64,000 bases of DNA from Bacteroidota bacterium (GTDB lineage: Bacteria; Bacteroidota; Bacteroidia; Flavobacteriales; Flavobacteriaceae). This document shows positions 52,238 through 60,981 of this stretch, piece after piece. Position 1 is the stretch's first letter, and the number at the start of each line of letters is the position of its first letter. The stretch lies in contig JAKQHT010000002.1 in NCBI GenBank assembly GCA_029557895.1, positions 83,462-147,461 of the forward strand, read 5' to 3'. Under the pieces are notes generated by a model. It was not told where the DNA came from. It did no database searches and saw nothing but the letters and a program-made list of their open reading frames with translations. Position numbers and translations under genes: made by a program.

Positions 52238-54127
52238 TTAGTAACCTTGGTTTTGGGTGAGGTTAGGGTTTACCGTTAAGATACTTGTAGGTATTGGGAA
52301 CAGGTTTCGGTAATCTGCAACCGAAGTTCCGTTGGGGTCATTGCCCTTGAACGGCCATAGATAGGCACCGGTTGTAAAATAGTTGTAACGGACCAAATCG
52401 GTTCTTCTTTGTCCTTCCCAATAGAGTTCTCTTGAACGTTCGTCAAGTATGAAATCTGCAGTTAAGTCACCACTGGATATGTTTCCAGAGGAGTTGCCAT
52501 AGGCTCTTCCTCTCAACTCATTGATGAGGTTTACGGCAAGGCCCATATCACCACCACCACCTCTCACGGTAGCTTCGGCATAGTTAAGATATATTTCTGC
52601 CAATCGGATCAATGGTAAGTCTGTAGATACAAAATCGCCATTGGGATCATTGCCGGGATTGCCGTTTGAATCGATGTTTCTGAACTTGGTAATTGCATAT
52701 CCATCGGTAAAAGTACCTATTTCTGTAATCTCAAGATTTTGACCGTTGGTATAGAACATTCCTCTTTTATCACTTGTATATAGTGCCAAAGTGTAAGTAA
52801 AGTTGTTGAGGTTGAGGGTGACGTAATACGTGCCTTCTGAAGGAACTGGAATATTGGAGCCATTTGGTTCCACTGTGCCATCACCTCCGTCGTCTCCATA
52901 ATTGTTGCCCCAATCTTCGTTAAACCTAAATTTGATTTCGCCAGCAGAAAGTTGTGCGTACAGTGCATATGTGTTTGAGCCTGTTTGGTACATTTTCATA
53001 TCAGGACCTCCCCATCCGTTTGTGGTAGCGTCGCCCACCAATCCCCAATTTGATAAAGTACCAAGAGCATTGTTCAATTCGTCAATGTCAGTAGCAAATT
53101 TTTGAACCAGATTTTTAGTGGTTCTCAAACCTGCCCAACCGCCGTTTATGCCAAACTCACTTGGAACCATAGAACCACCGACAGCTGCGTGCACCAGAAA
53201 GGTAGTGCCACCGTATGTTTGTGAATGGATACCATCAAAGTTGGCTGTAAAAATGAACTCGTTCTGTGCTCCATTTGTATTGTTGTCTGCCAAAAATAGT
53301 TCATCATAGGCTGTACCGTTGCCATTGGCATCATTGGTATTGATGGAATAGCTGGAATTGATAACGTAGTTTGAAAAGGTCACACAGTCAGCATATCGAG
53401 GGGTTCCTGTCCATACCTCTGCGTTAAGGTACAATTTGGATAGCAATGCCCAAGCTGCTACATTGTCCACGCGCCCATATTCATTGGAGCTTGGTAGCAA
53501 ATCTTGAATTTGCAATAGTTCTGATTCAACAAATTCAAAAAGCTCTTGTCTGTTGCTTTGAGTTGGTAAATCTGTAGATACTACGGTCTGTAAGGGTACA
53601 TTGGCATAGAGATCTATCAAGTTGTAATAGGCATAAGCACGGAGAAAACGGGCTTCTGCGATAAAGGATTCCACAACACTGTCCTCAAGCGCCGATGCAT
53701 TTTTAATAAAAGAGTTACAGAAAGAAACTTCTTGAGCCAACCTAAAGTACATGGCTTCTGAAAAGTCATTGCTGCCAGACCAGTACATTCCGTGCAAATC
53801 AGGCAACCCTGCATCGCCCCAGCCTATAACTGCATGGTCCGTAGTCAGCTCGTTTAGGTTGAACAACATTCTTGTGTATTGTGAGAAGCCTTCGTCGATA
53901 TCATTGGGATCCAAATCTGGATTACCCTCAGGTCCAGCTTGTCCGGTAAGTGCAAAACTGGCATAAAGTTTTGCGAGTGCGCTTTTGGCATCTTCAACAC
54001 TGGCATATACGTCTTGCTCTGTAAAGGAGTCCGGGTCTATCGGTGACTGGTCGAGATCATCGTGGCAGGATACCACGCTCAAGGTCGCCGTTAAAATGGT
54101 TGCAAAAAGAATTATTCGTTTTTTCAT
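52238..54127 (-). CDS. susD: SusD-like starch-binding lipoprotein with an embedded SusE/F module
   Basis: 629 residues; about 95 longer than usual. The lipobox is SVVSC. SusD features are ESFIAEARFLRAYAYYNLID, VAAWALLSKLYLNAEVWTG, IRLAEIYLNYAEATVRGG and ERSRELYWEGQRRTDLVRYN. Between about residues 356 and 450 lies a complete SusE/F-type module: NWGLVGDATTNGWGGPD, IKFRFNEDWGNNYGDDG and FTYTLALYT. It matches the modules of the next gene. The core SusD sequence resumes afterwards with FTDGYAITKFRNID. It pairs with the SusC upstream (12-base gap). Confidence 0.92.
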   Translation of the reverse strand: MKKRIILFATILTATLSVVSCHDDLDQSPIDPDSFTEQDVYASVEDAKSALAKLYASFALTGQAGPEGNPDLDPNDIDEGFSQYTRMLFNLNELTTDHAVIGWGDAGLPDLHGMYWSGSNDFSEAMYFRLAQEVSFCNSFIKNASALEDSVVESFIAEARFLRAYAYYNLIDLYANVPLQTVVSTDLPTQSNRQELFEFVESELLQIQDLLPSSNEYGRVDNVAAWALLSKLYLNAEVWTGTPRYADCVTFSNYVINSSYSINTNDANGNGTAYDELFLADNNTNGAQNEFIFTANFDGIHSQTYGGTTFLVHAAVGGSMVPSEFGINGGWAGLRTTKNLVQKFATDIDELNNALGTLSNWGLVGDATTNGWGGPDMKMYQTGSNTYALYAQLSAGEIKFRFNEDWGNNYGDDGGDGTVEPNGSNIPVPSEGTYYVTLNLNNFTYTLALYTSDKRGMFYTNGQNLEITEIGTFTDGYAITKFRNIDSNGNPGNDPNGDFVSTDLPLIRLAEIYLNYAEATVRGGGGDMGLAVNLINELRGRAYGNSSGNISSGDLTADFILDERSRELYWEGQRRTDLVRYNYFTTGAYLWPFKGNDPNGTSVADYRNLFPIPTSILTVNPNLTQNQGY

Positions 54128-54139
54128 GATTCAATTTTT

Positions 54140-57046
54140 TTAAAAGTCAACATTTACGCCAAACACAAAAGTTCGGGGTCTTGGGTAGAAATTATTGTCC
54201 AAACCGCCCGGTATCTCTGGGTCAAGTCCATCATAATCAGTGACGGTTAGTACGTTTTGTACAGAACCGTACAATCTGATATTGGCATTCTTGATGGCAT
54301 TATCAATCCTATACCCAAGGCTAATGTTATCTATCTTGAAGAACGATGCCTCTTGGATGAAGTGGTCGCTCAAGGCAGTCTTGTCGTTGAATACCGTGAA
54401 TCCTGAATTTAGATAATCAGAATGGATGTTGTTCAAGGTGCCTGTATTGACGGTTGCCCCGGAAAGTATTCCTTTACTTGCTGCCACGTCATTGTACATG
54501 TAGTTGCCAAAACTGGCCCTGCTCTGTACCGAGAAATCCCATTTTTTGTAGTTGAGGTTCAAGTTCAAGCCCATCATAATGTCGGCATAAGGACTTTCTT
54601 TGATGTACTTGTCATCGTCATTGATGATACCATCACCGTTCCTGTCCACAAAAACACCTTCCAGTGGTCTTCCGTTAGAATCATATACTTGTTGGTACAC
54701 CAAAAAACTCGATGCTTCTTCGCCTTCTCTATGTACCTGTACACTGTTGCCCACACCGGTTGAGATGCCACCATGGGGTTGATCAACGCTAAGTCCGGTA
54801 ATCTTGTTGTCGTTAAAACCGATATTGTAGTTTACAGAAAAGGTAAGGTCATCGGTTCTGATGGCATCAACATCGATGTTGAACTCAAGACCTTTGTTTT
54901 CCATATTGCCTATGTTCTTTTCGATCCTGTTGCTGAAATTGGTAAATGGATCCACCAAGGCTATAGCTATCATATCTTCGGTTTTACGGATGTAGGCATT
55001 GACCAAACCTGATACGCGACCGTCCCAAAGACTATAATCCAGACCGACGTTCAGAGATTTACCAACTTCCCAACGCAGGTCAGGGTTAAGTGGTTCTGGC
55101 CTGTAGGTTTGGTAGAAGGAGTCGCCAAATTGGTATTGAGCCGCATCATTGCTGACTTCATATCGGGTAAGGAATCGATATGGTGCCAAGTCACCAACAT
55201 TCGCGATTTCACCATATCCGACGCGCAGTTTCAACAGATTAAAAGCAGAATCTTTCATGAAATCTTCGCCGCTTATTTTCCATGCAAGGGCTGCAGATGG
55301 GAAATAGCCCCAACGATCATTGGGATTCAATTTGGATGAGGCATCTGCTCTTAAGGAAGCCGTTAACAGGTACTTTCCTTTATAATCGTAATTTAACCTT
55401 CCAAAGTATGACAAAAGCACATCTTTGCTCTTATCCACAAAGAAATATTTATTGCCCAATTGCTCTGCTTCACTGTCATAGCTGTTATTGTCATATTCAA
55501 AGGATTGGTAGGAATAACCCACAACAGCGTTCAGGTTATGAGCGTCGTTAAAGGTTTTGGCATATGTAAGGTAAGAATCGAACAATTTGTTTGTAGTGAT
55601 GTTTGAATACTTATTGAATGAGCCATCCCAGTTTGTGCTTGACGAAGGCATAAGTTCCGAAACAATGATTCTTCCGTTACTGTTGGATTTGTCAAGACCA
55701 ACATTGACAGTAGCGGTAAGATCAGGGAAGAAATGCAATTTATAATCCACTTTGGCATTTCCTACCAAACGTCTTATCTCGGCAGTGTCGCTCCTTAAGT
55801 TTATTAGGGCCACGGGGTTGGTTGGAGCCAAATTGTTTTGGACACCTTGATTGTTCAACCATGCAAAATATCCGCCATATGGTGAGTTGGCATCATAAAT
55901 GGATTGTGTAGGATCAAAAATCACAGCGCTGCCTATGGCGCCTCTGTTTGCAAAAGCGTTTTCAGTATAAACTCCTCTGGCATTGATTTCTATTTTAATA
56001 TGGTCCTCCAATAGTGAAGGTGTAAGGCTCAATGCAGCTGTTCCTCTGGTCATGTTATCGCCCTTGAGGATACCATCATGGTCTGAATAGCCAACCGATG
56101 CGCGCATCGGTACGCCCCAAGCACTTCCCATAGCGCTGAAATTGTGGTCAGAACCAACGGCAAAGCCGTAAATTTCGTTCTGCCAATCGGTATTGGAGTT
56201 GCCCAATAGCGAAATTTGAGCTGAAGTACCGTGCTGATTTATGAGATCGCTAAATTGGTTTGCATCGAGTACATCTACTGTATTTATTATATTAGAAAGT
56301 GTAGTTTGTGTGCTGGCGTTGAATTTGAAACCGGTGTTTTTTCCTTTTTTGGTGGTAATCAAAATAACACCATTGGCACCTCGTGATCCATAAATGGCCG
56401 TTGAGGAGGCATCTTTCAATACCACAAAGCTTTCTATATCATTAGGGTTAAGGAAGTTCAATGGGTTTCTTGCTCCCCCAACGCCTCCAGAAATCGGCAC
56501 ACCGTCCACAACGTACATGGGTTCGCTAGTCAATCTTAACGAACCGATACCCCTAATCCTGATGGTCTGCCCTTCCCCGGGAGCACCACCATTGGAGGTA
56601 ACGCTAACACCGGCAACTTTACCGGTAATAAGTGACTGGGCGGAGACAATAGGCCCTTTGTTAAAGTCTTTTGAGGTCACAAGATCGGTGGTACCGGTCA
56701 AATCTTCTTTTTTCACGGAACCGTAACCAACAATCACAATTTCATCCAGTTGCGCGGCATCTTCTGCCATTACAACGTTAATGGAGGCTTGTCCGGAATA
56801 CGTAACCTCCTGGGTTGTGTACCCTACATAAGAGAACACCAGGACATCGCCGTTTTTCACATTAATAGTAAATTTTCCATCAAAATCTGTTGAGGTTCCA
56901 GTTGCGGTCCCCTTGATGATGACATTTGCTCCCGGTATGGGCAGCGATGTAGCCCCTTCCGTAACAGTACCCGAAACAGCTGTTTGGGCAAATACCGCTA
57001 CAGGAAACAATAATGTCAGTAATAAACTGTTTAAAAATGTTTTCAT
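54140..57046 (-). CDS. susC: SusC-like TonB-dependent starch/maltodextrin receptor
   Basis: 968 residues. A signal peptide (NSLLLTLLFPVAVFAQ) is followed by a carboxypeptidase-D-like domain (VSGTVTEGATSLPIPGANVI), the TonB-box-like region LDEIVIVGYG, the plug domain with IRIRGIGSLRLTSEPMYVVD and SSTAIYGSRGANGVILITTK, and a barrel ending PRPRTFVFGVNVDF. It imports alpha-glucan oligosaccharides across the outer membrane. It is the first gene of the leftward unit; a 14-bp palindromic operator lies 113 bases upstream. Confidence 0.95.
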   Translation of the reverse strand: MKTFLNSLLLTLLFPVAVFAQTAVSGTVTEGATSLPIPGANVIIKGTATGTSTDFDGKFTINVKNGDVLVFSYVGYTTQEVTYSGQASINVVMAEDAAQLDEIVIVGYGSVKKEDLTGTTDLVTSKDFNKGPIVSAQSLITGKVAGVSVTSNGGAPGEGQTIRIRGIGSLRLTSEPMYVVDGVPISGGVGGARNPLNFLNPNDIESFVVLKDASSTAIYGSRGANGVILITTKKGKNTGFKFNASTQTTLSNIINTVDVLDANQFSDLINQHGTSAQISLLGNSNTDWQNEIYGFAVGSDHNFSAMGSAWGVPMRASVGYSDHDGILKGDNMTRGTAALSLTPSLLEDHIKIEINARGVYTENAFANRGAIGSAVIFDPTQSIYDANSPYGGYFAWLNNQGVQNNLAPTNPVALINLRSDTAEIRRLVGNAKVDYKLHFFPDLTATVNVGLDKSNSNGRIIVSELMPSSSTNWDGSFNKYSNITTNKLFDSYLTYAKTFNDAHNLNAVVGYSYQSFEYDNNSYDSEAEQLGNKYFFVDKSKDVLLSYFGRLNYDYKGKYLLTASLRADASSKLNPNDRWGYFPSAALAWKISGEDFMKDSAFNLLKLRVGYGEIANVGDLAPYRFLTRYEVSNDAAQYQFGDSFYQTYRPEPLNPDLRWEVGKSLNVGLDYSLWDGRVSGLVNAYIRKTEDMIAIALVDPFTNFSNRIEKNIGNMENKGLEFNIDVDAIRTDDLTFSVNYNIGFNDNKITGLSVDQPHGGISTGVGNSVQVHREGEEASSFLVYQQVYDSNGRPLEGVFVDRNGDGIINDDDKYIKESPYADIMMGLNLNLNYKKWDFSVQSRASFGNYMYNDVAASKGILSGATVNTGTLNNIHSDYLNSGFTVFNDKTALSDHFIQEASFFKIDNISLGYRIDNAIKNANIRLYGSVQNVLTVTDYDGLDPEIPGGLDNNFYPRPRTFVFGVNVDF

Positions 57047-57158
57047 ATACTATTTTTAAGAGTTAGTAGCTTTAAAATTTTAACAATATTTTCACTTCTC
57101 GGGTTAAAACTATGTAAAATTTGGGGATCTTCATTGTAATTGGCTTTTATTTGCCTGC

Positions 57159-57172
57159 CGAAAACGTTTTCG
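57159..57172. promoter_or_regulatory. LacI-type operator in the susC/regulator intergenic region
   Basis: CGAAAACGTTTTCG is a perfect 14-bp palindrome with a central CG, the form typical of LacI-family operators. It lies 113 bases before susC and 158 bases before the LacI-family gene on the other strand, so it could control both. No other feature is seen in the 57047-57329 gap apart from A/T-rich promoter sequence. Confidence 0.7.
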
Positions 57173-57329
57173 TGTTAAAAACTTTTTGATTATTGGTTAG
57201 TTTCCAAATAATAAAGACAAAAATTGTCAAATAATCAATATGTTGCTTTTGATAATGCTAATTTGAAAACCCAAAAATAATGATAATTGCACTATTTTTT
57301 GCTAAATTGAGCCGAAATTGATCAATCTG

Positions 57330-58370
57330 ATGAGACGAAAAATCACGCTTAAGCAAATTGCCAAAGAACTCGACGTTTCAATATCCACCGTGTCAAAGGC
57401 ATTGCGAAACAGTGCCGAGATCAGCGAGGATACCCGGGAGAAAGTTCAGGCCTTTGCAAAACTCTATAATTACAGGCCCAACAACATCGCCTTGAGCCTT
57501 AAAAACCGACAGACAAAGACCATTGGCGTCATCATTCCGGAAATCGTGCACCATTTTTTTGCCAAGGTCATCAGCGGTATCGAATTGGTGGCAAACAGGC
57601 GTGGCTACAACGTTATTGTGGGGCTGTCCAATGAGTCGTTCGACAAGGAGGTCATCAATATGCAGATGCTGGCCAACGGGAGTATCGACGGTTTTATACT
57701 TTCCATTTCAAAAGAGACCTTACAGCTGCAGGATTATCACCATTTTAACGAAACCATCAGCCAAGGCATGCCCATTGTGATGTTTGACCGCGTGGTCAAC
57801 GACATTGTGTGCGATAAGGTCATCATCGACGATACCAAAGGCTCAAAAAATGCTGTCAGGAAATTGATAAACAATGGTTGCAGGCACATTGCCCTGATTA
57901 CCACTAAGGATTATGTGAGCGTTGGGCGATTGCGTACCATGGGGTATCTCGAAGCGCTTTATGACAACAAGATAGAACTGGATTCTGACTTGATCCTGAA
58001 AATGGACGATAAGCAGTTTTCCGAAGATCATCTGGATGCCCTCGAAACCGAAATAGAACAGCTTTTTGCTCGGAACAAAAAAATTGACGGAGTTTTTGCG
58101 GTCAACGAGATTTATGCCATCATGGCAATGAAGGTGGCACGAAAAAAAGGCTTGAAAATACCTGGTGATATCCAGTTTATAGGCTTTACCGATGGTGTGC
58201 TGTCCAAGCACGCTACACCTAGCCTTTCAACAGTAAGCCAACATGGGCAAGAAATGGGAGAAAAAGCAGCTACGTTGTTGATTAACAGACTTGAACTTGA
58301 GGAAGACGAAGAACGTTTCCAGACCATTGTCATTGAGACCAATTTGATAGAGCGAGAGTCAACAAAATAA
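57330..58370 (+). CDS. LacI-family regulator of the maltose/starch locus
   Basis: 346 residues from ATG 57330, which starts the helix-turn-helix directly: ITLKQIAKELDVSISTVSKA and the hinge NYRPNNIALSLKNRQTK. The sensor domain has TIGVIIPEIVHHFFAKVISG, PIVMFDRV, GCRHIALIT, DGVFAVNEIYAIMAMK and SQHGQEMGEKAA. In other flavobacteria, a LacI-family protein at this position, next to an MFS carrier and maltose phosphorylase, controls maltodextrin use; here too that is the likely role. The palindrome at 57159 is its probable target. Confidence 0.93.
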   Translation: MRRKITLKQIAKELDVSISTVSKALRNSAEISEDTREKVQAFAKLYNYRPNNIALSLKNRQTKTIGVIIPEIVHHFFAKVISGIELVANRRGYNVIVGLSNESFDKEVINMQMLANGSIDGFILSISKETLQLQDYHHFNETISQGMPIVMFDRVVNDIVCDKVIIDDTKGSKNAVRKLINNGCRHIALITTKDYVSVGRLRTMGYLEALYDNKIELDSDLILKMDDKQFSEDHLDALETEIEQLFARNKKIDGVFAVNEIYAIMAMKVARKKGLKIPGDIQFIGFTDGVLSKHATPSLSTVSQHGQEMGEKAATLLINRLELEEDEERFQTIVIETNLIERESTK

Positions 58371-58584
58371 AATCGATACGGTTATATAATTAAGGACAGT
58401 AGGAAACAGAAAACTTATGCCGCGCTAGTTTTGCAAACAACGCTTCACATCAATTGTTCTCTCTTCGCAGGTAAGCCCGAAAAAAAAAGCGCATTGTCGG
58501 TTTTGAATCCGTGTCTGATGTAAGTACGGAGTCAAAGACTTGAACCTTAAATAGCAAAATTGAATGTTTTTTGTTGCGTTCAAA

Positions 58585-58614
58585 ATTGGTTTCTAAAAAA
58601 CTTTAGTATATTTA
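58585..58614 (+). promoter_or_regulatory. Putative promoter of the MFS-pgmB-maltose phosphorylase operon
   Basis: TATATTTA at 58607-58614 is one base from TAnnTTTG, with ATTG at 58585-58588 as a weak -33 element (18-base spacer). A leader of about 90 bases would follow. Confidence 0.4.
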
Positions 58615-58632
58615 CGCATTAATCAAAATAAT

Positions 58633-58689
58633 CAAAACTTATATTTTCACTTCTCACCATAAGTTTTGATAAGTTTTATCGCTTATCAA
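58633..58689 (+). other. Overlapping inverted repeats in the MFS gene leader
   Basis: CAAAACTTAT (58633-58642) pairs perfectly with ATAAGTTTTG (58659-58668). TTGATAAG (58666-58673) pairs perfectly with CTTATCAA (58682-58689). The two stems share three bases (58666-58668), so they are partly exclusive in RNA. The rest of the 58371-58713 gap shows no gene. Confidence 0.5.
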
Positions 58690-58713
58690 TAGTATTAATT
58701 TAACCATACTATT

Positions 58714-60249
58714 ATGAAAAAGCGTTCACTCGGATTTTGGGAAATCTGGAACATGAGCTTCGGTTTTCTGGGAATCCAGATGGGTTTTGCCCTCCAAAAT
58801 GCCAACGTAAGCCGGATATTTCAGACACTTGGTGCGGAAATTGACGACATCCCGATACTTTGGGTTGCGGCACCGCTCACCGGACTTATCGTGCAGCCAA
58901 TTATTGGTTATTTCAGCGACCGCACATGGCATCCGCGGCTGGGGCGTCGGCGTCCTTATTTTTTGGTCGGTGCCATTTTAGCATCTTTGGCTCTGTTTAT
59001 TATGCCAAACTCACCGGTATTGTGGTTTGCTGCCGGAATGCTATGGATTATGGATGCCTCTATTAACATTTCCATGGAGCCGTTCAGGGCATTTGTGGGC
59101 GACAATCTCCCCGACCACCAGCGAACCAAAGGCTTTGCCATGCAAAGTTTTTTTATAGGTATCGGCGCTTATGTTGCTTCAAAATTGCCATTGATGTTGA
59201 CCTATTTTGGCGTGGCAAATACTGCTCCGGAAGGTGTCATTCCAGACTCTGTTAAATATTCTTTTTATATCGGGGGCGTTGCTTTTTTCATTGCGGTCCT
59301 TTGGACGGTCATCAAATCAAAAGAGTACAGTCCTGAAGAGATGGCCATTTTTGAGAAAGCTGAAAAAGAAGACAAACAGTCCAGGCCCAAACCTCCGGAC
59401 GAATGGTACCGCAACAACGGAAAATCACACCTTTCCACCGGGGCCATTACGCTCGTGGTCGGGTTGATAACCACATACATTGTTTATTCACAAGGCTTAA
59501 AGAAAGACCTTTATGTACTTACCCTTGGCTTGATTAGTTTTGTGGGGCTGGCATTGATTGTTTCTGGTTTTTTGCAAAAATCACAGCAAACCAAAAATGG
59601 ATTTGTCACTATCATGAATGATTTTCAGATGATGCCAAAGATCATGAAACAATTGGCCTGGGTTCAGTTTTTTTCATGGTTTGCACTTTTTTCGATGTGG
59701 ATTTATACTACTGGAGCCGTCACGGAGCATATCTATGGAACAACAAATACCACTTCGGAAGCATATAACACCGGCGCTAATCAGGTAGGCGAAATGTTTG
59801 CCAATTACAACATCATTGCTGCTGCTGCTGCATTTTTGCTTCCTCTGCTGGCTAAAAGGACCAGCAGGAAATTTGCACACTTTTTGGCCCTGATCTTGGG
59901 CGGATTGGGATTGATGTCACTTTATTTTATCACAAATCCAACCAAATTCAACATAGAATGGTTGCCAATGATTGGTGTGGGCATCGCTTGGGCAAGTATC
60001 TTGTCTGTGCCGTATGCCATGCTTTCCGGATCGTTGCCTGCATCAAAAATGGGCTATTATATGGGTGTGTTCAACTTTTTCATTGTTATCCCACAATTGG
60101 TCGCTTCGTCCATTCTCGGTTTTTTAGTGTCCAAGTTTTTTGACAATCAGCCCATCTATGCACTTTTGGTTGGCGGTTGCTCCATGATTTTGGCTGGAAT
60201 CCTTTCTTTAACGGTTAATGACAAAGCAACAATAGAAATCAATGACTAA
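58714..60249 (+). CDS. MFS sugar transporter (probable maltose/maltodextrin importer)
   Basis: 511 residues with about 12 membrane spans. The N-terminal SLGFWEIWNMSFGFLGIQMG and the loop SDRTWHPRLGRRRPYFLVGA are characteristic of the GPH/SLC45-like branch that moves disaccharides. The central cytosolic loop (about 205-245) is charged. Coding overlaps the next gene by eight bases, and the whole operon converts maltose to glucose phosphates, so the substrate is very likely maltose or short maltodextrins taken across the inner membrane by cation symport. Confidence 0.9.
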   Translation: MKKRSLGFWEIWNMSFGFLGIQMGFALQNANVSRIFQTLGAEIDDIPILWVAAPLTGLIVQPIIGYFSDRTWHPRLGRRRPYFLVGAILASLALFIMPNSPVLWFAAGMLWIMDASINISMEPFRAFVGDNLPDHQRTKGFAMQSFFIGIGAYVASKLPLMLTYFGVANTAPEGVIPDSVKYSFYIGGVAFFIAVLWTVIKSKEYSPEEMAIFEKAEKEDKQSRPKPPDEWYRNNGKSHLSTGAITLVVGLITTYIVYSQGLKKDLYVLTLGLISFVGLALIVSGFLQKSQQTKNGFVTIMNDFQMMPKIMKQLAWVQFFSWFALFSMWIYTTGAVTEHIYGTTNTTSEAYNTGANQVGEMFANYNIIAAAAAFLLPLLAKRTSRKFAHFLALILGGLGLMSLYFITNPTKFNIEWLPMIGVGIAWASILSVPYAMLSGSLPASKMGYYMGVFNFFIVIPQLVASSILGFLVSKFFDNQPIYALLVGGCSMILAGILSLTVNDKATIEIND

Positions 60250-60907
60250 AAAAGCATTCATATTCGACCTTGATGGGGTTATCGTTGATACGGCAAAATA
60301 TCATTTTTTGGCCTGGAAGAAATTGGCCAATAGTATTGGTGTCGATTTTACCGAACACCAAAACGAGCAACTCAAAGGCGTTAGCAGGGTCAAATCACTC
60401 GAAAAAATCCTTGCTTGGGGCAATAAAGATGTTACAGAAGATGAATTTATGGAGCTCATGGCCATCAAAAACGACGATTATTTGGGCTACATCAAGAAAA
60501 TGGACCAAAGCGAAATACTTCCGGACGTACTTAAAATATTGGATTTTTTGGGTGAAAAACAACAGCACATCGCTTTGGGTTCGGCAAGCAAAAACGCACG
60601 GATGATTCTCGAAAAAGTGAACATCCTTGACAAATTTGAAGTCATAGTGGATGGCAATGATGTGTCAAAGGCCAAGCCCAATCCAGAGGTGTTCCTTACC
60701 GCAGCCAGAATGCTCAACTGTGAGCCCTTGAACTGTATCGTCTTTGAAGATTCACTGGCAGGCATAAAGGCGGCCAATATTGCCAGCATGGTTTCCATAG
60801 GAATCGGCGATAAAGAAACACTGAAAGAAGCCGATTTCGTTTTTAAGGATTTTACCGAAATCAGCACCGAATTTTTAAATGAAATAATTAAGAAAAACAA
60901 ACATTGA
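60242..60907 (+). CDS. pgmB: Beta-phosphoglucomutase
   Basis: 221 residues, HAD superfamily. Motif I is FIFDLDGVIVDTAKYHFLAW with both aspartates; the cap has LKGVSRVKSLEKIL, motif II is LGSASKNAR, Lys in DVSKAKPNPEVF, and motif IV is IVFEDSLAGIKAA. It isomerises beta-glucose 1-phosphate to glucose 6-phosphate, taking the product of maltose phosphorylase encoded next. It starts inside the last codons of the MFS gene (eight-base overlap), so the two are translationally coupled. Confidence 0.94.
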   Translation: MTKKAFIFDLDGVIVDTAKYHFLAWKKLANSIGVDFTEHQNEQLKGVSRVKSLEKILAWGNKDVTEDEFMELMAIKNDDYLGYIKKMDQSEILPDVLKILDFLGEKQQHIALGSASKNARMILEKVNILDKFEVIVDGNDVSKAKPNPEVFLTAARMLNCEPLNCIVFEDSLAGIKAANIASMVSIGIGDKETLKEADFVFKDFTEISTEFLNEIIKKNKH

Positions 60908-60912
60908 AAAAG

Positions 60913-60952
60913 TAAAAGACTTTGCTTTGTACCTTGTGGTACGGCGGTCTTT
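60913..60952 (+). terminator. Internal terminator-like hairpin in the maltose operon
   Basis: AAAAGAC (60913-60919) pairs with GTCTTTT (60946-60952), and inside it GTACC pairs with GGTAC across a TTGT loop; a T-rich tract follows. It lies between pgmB and the maltose phosphorylase gene and could cut read-through. Confidence 0.6.
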
Positions 60953-60981
60953 TTTTCTTTTTTCTTTATATATAAATAATA

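Noticed and set aside
57086..58655. ATATTTTCACTTCTC shared by the susC and MFS upstream regions as a regulator site
   Set aside because: A 15-base match of AT-rich sequence can arise by chance in 64 kb, and the orientation relative to the two genes differs. It is mentioned only as a side note.
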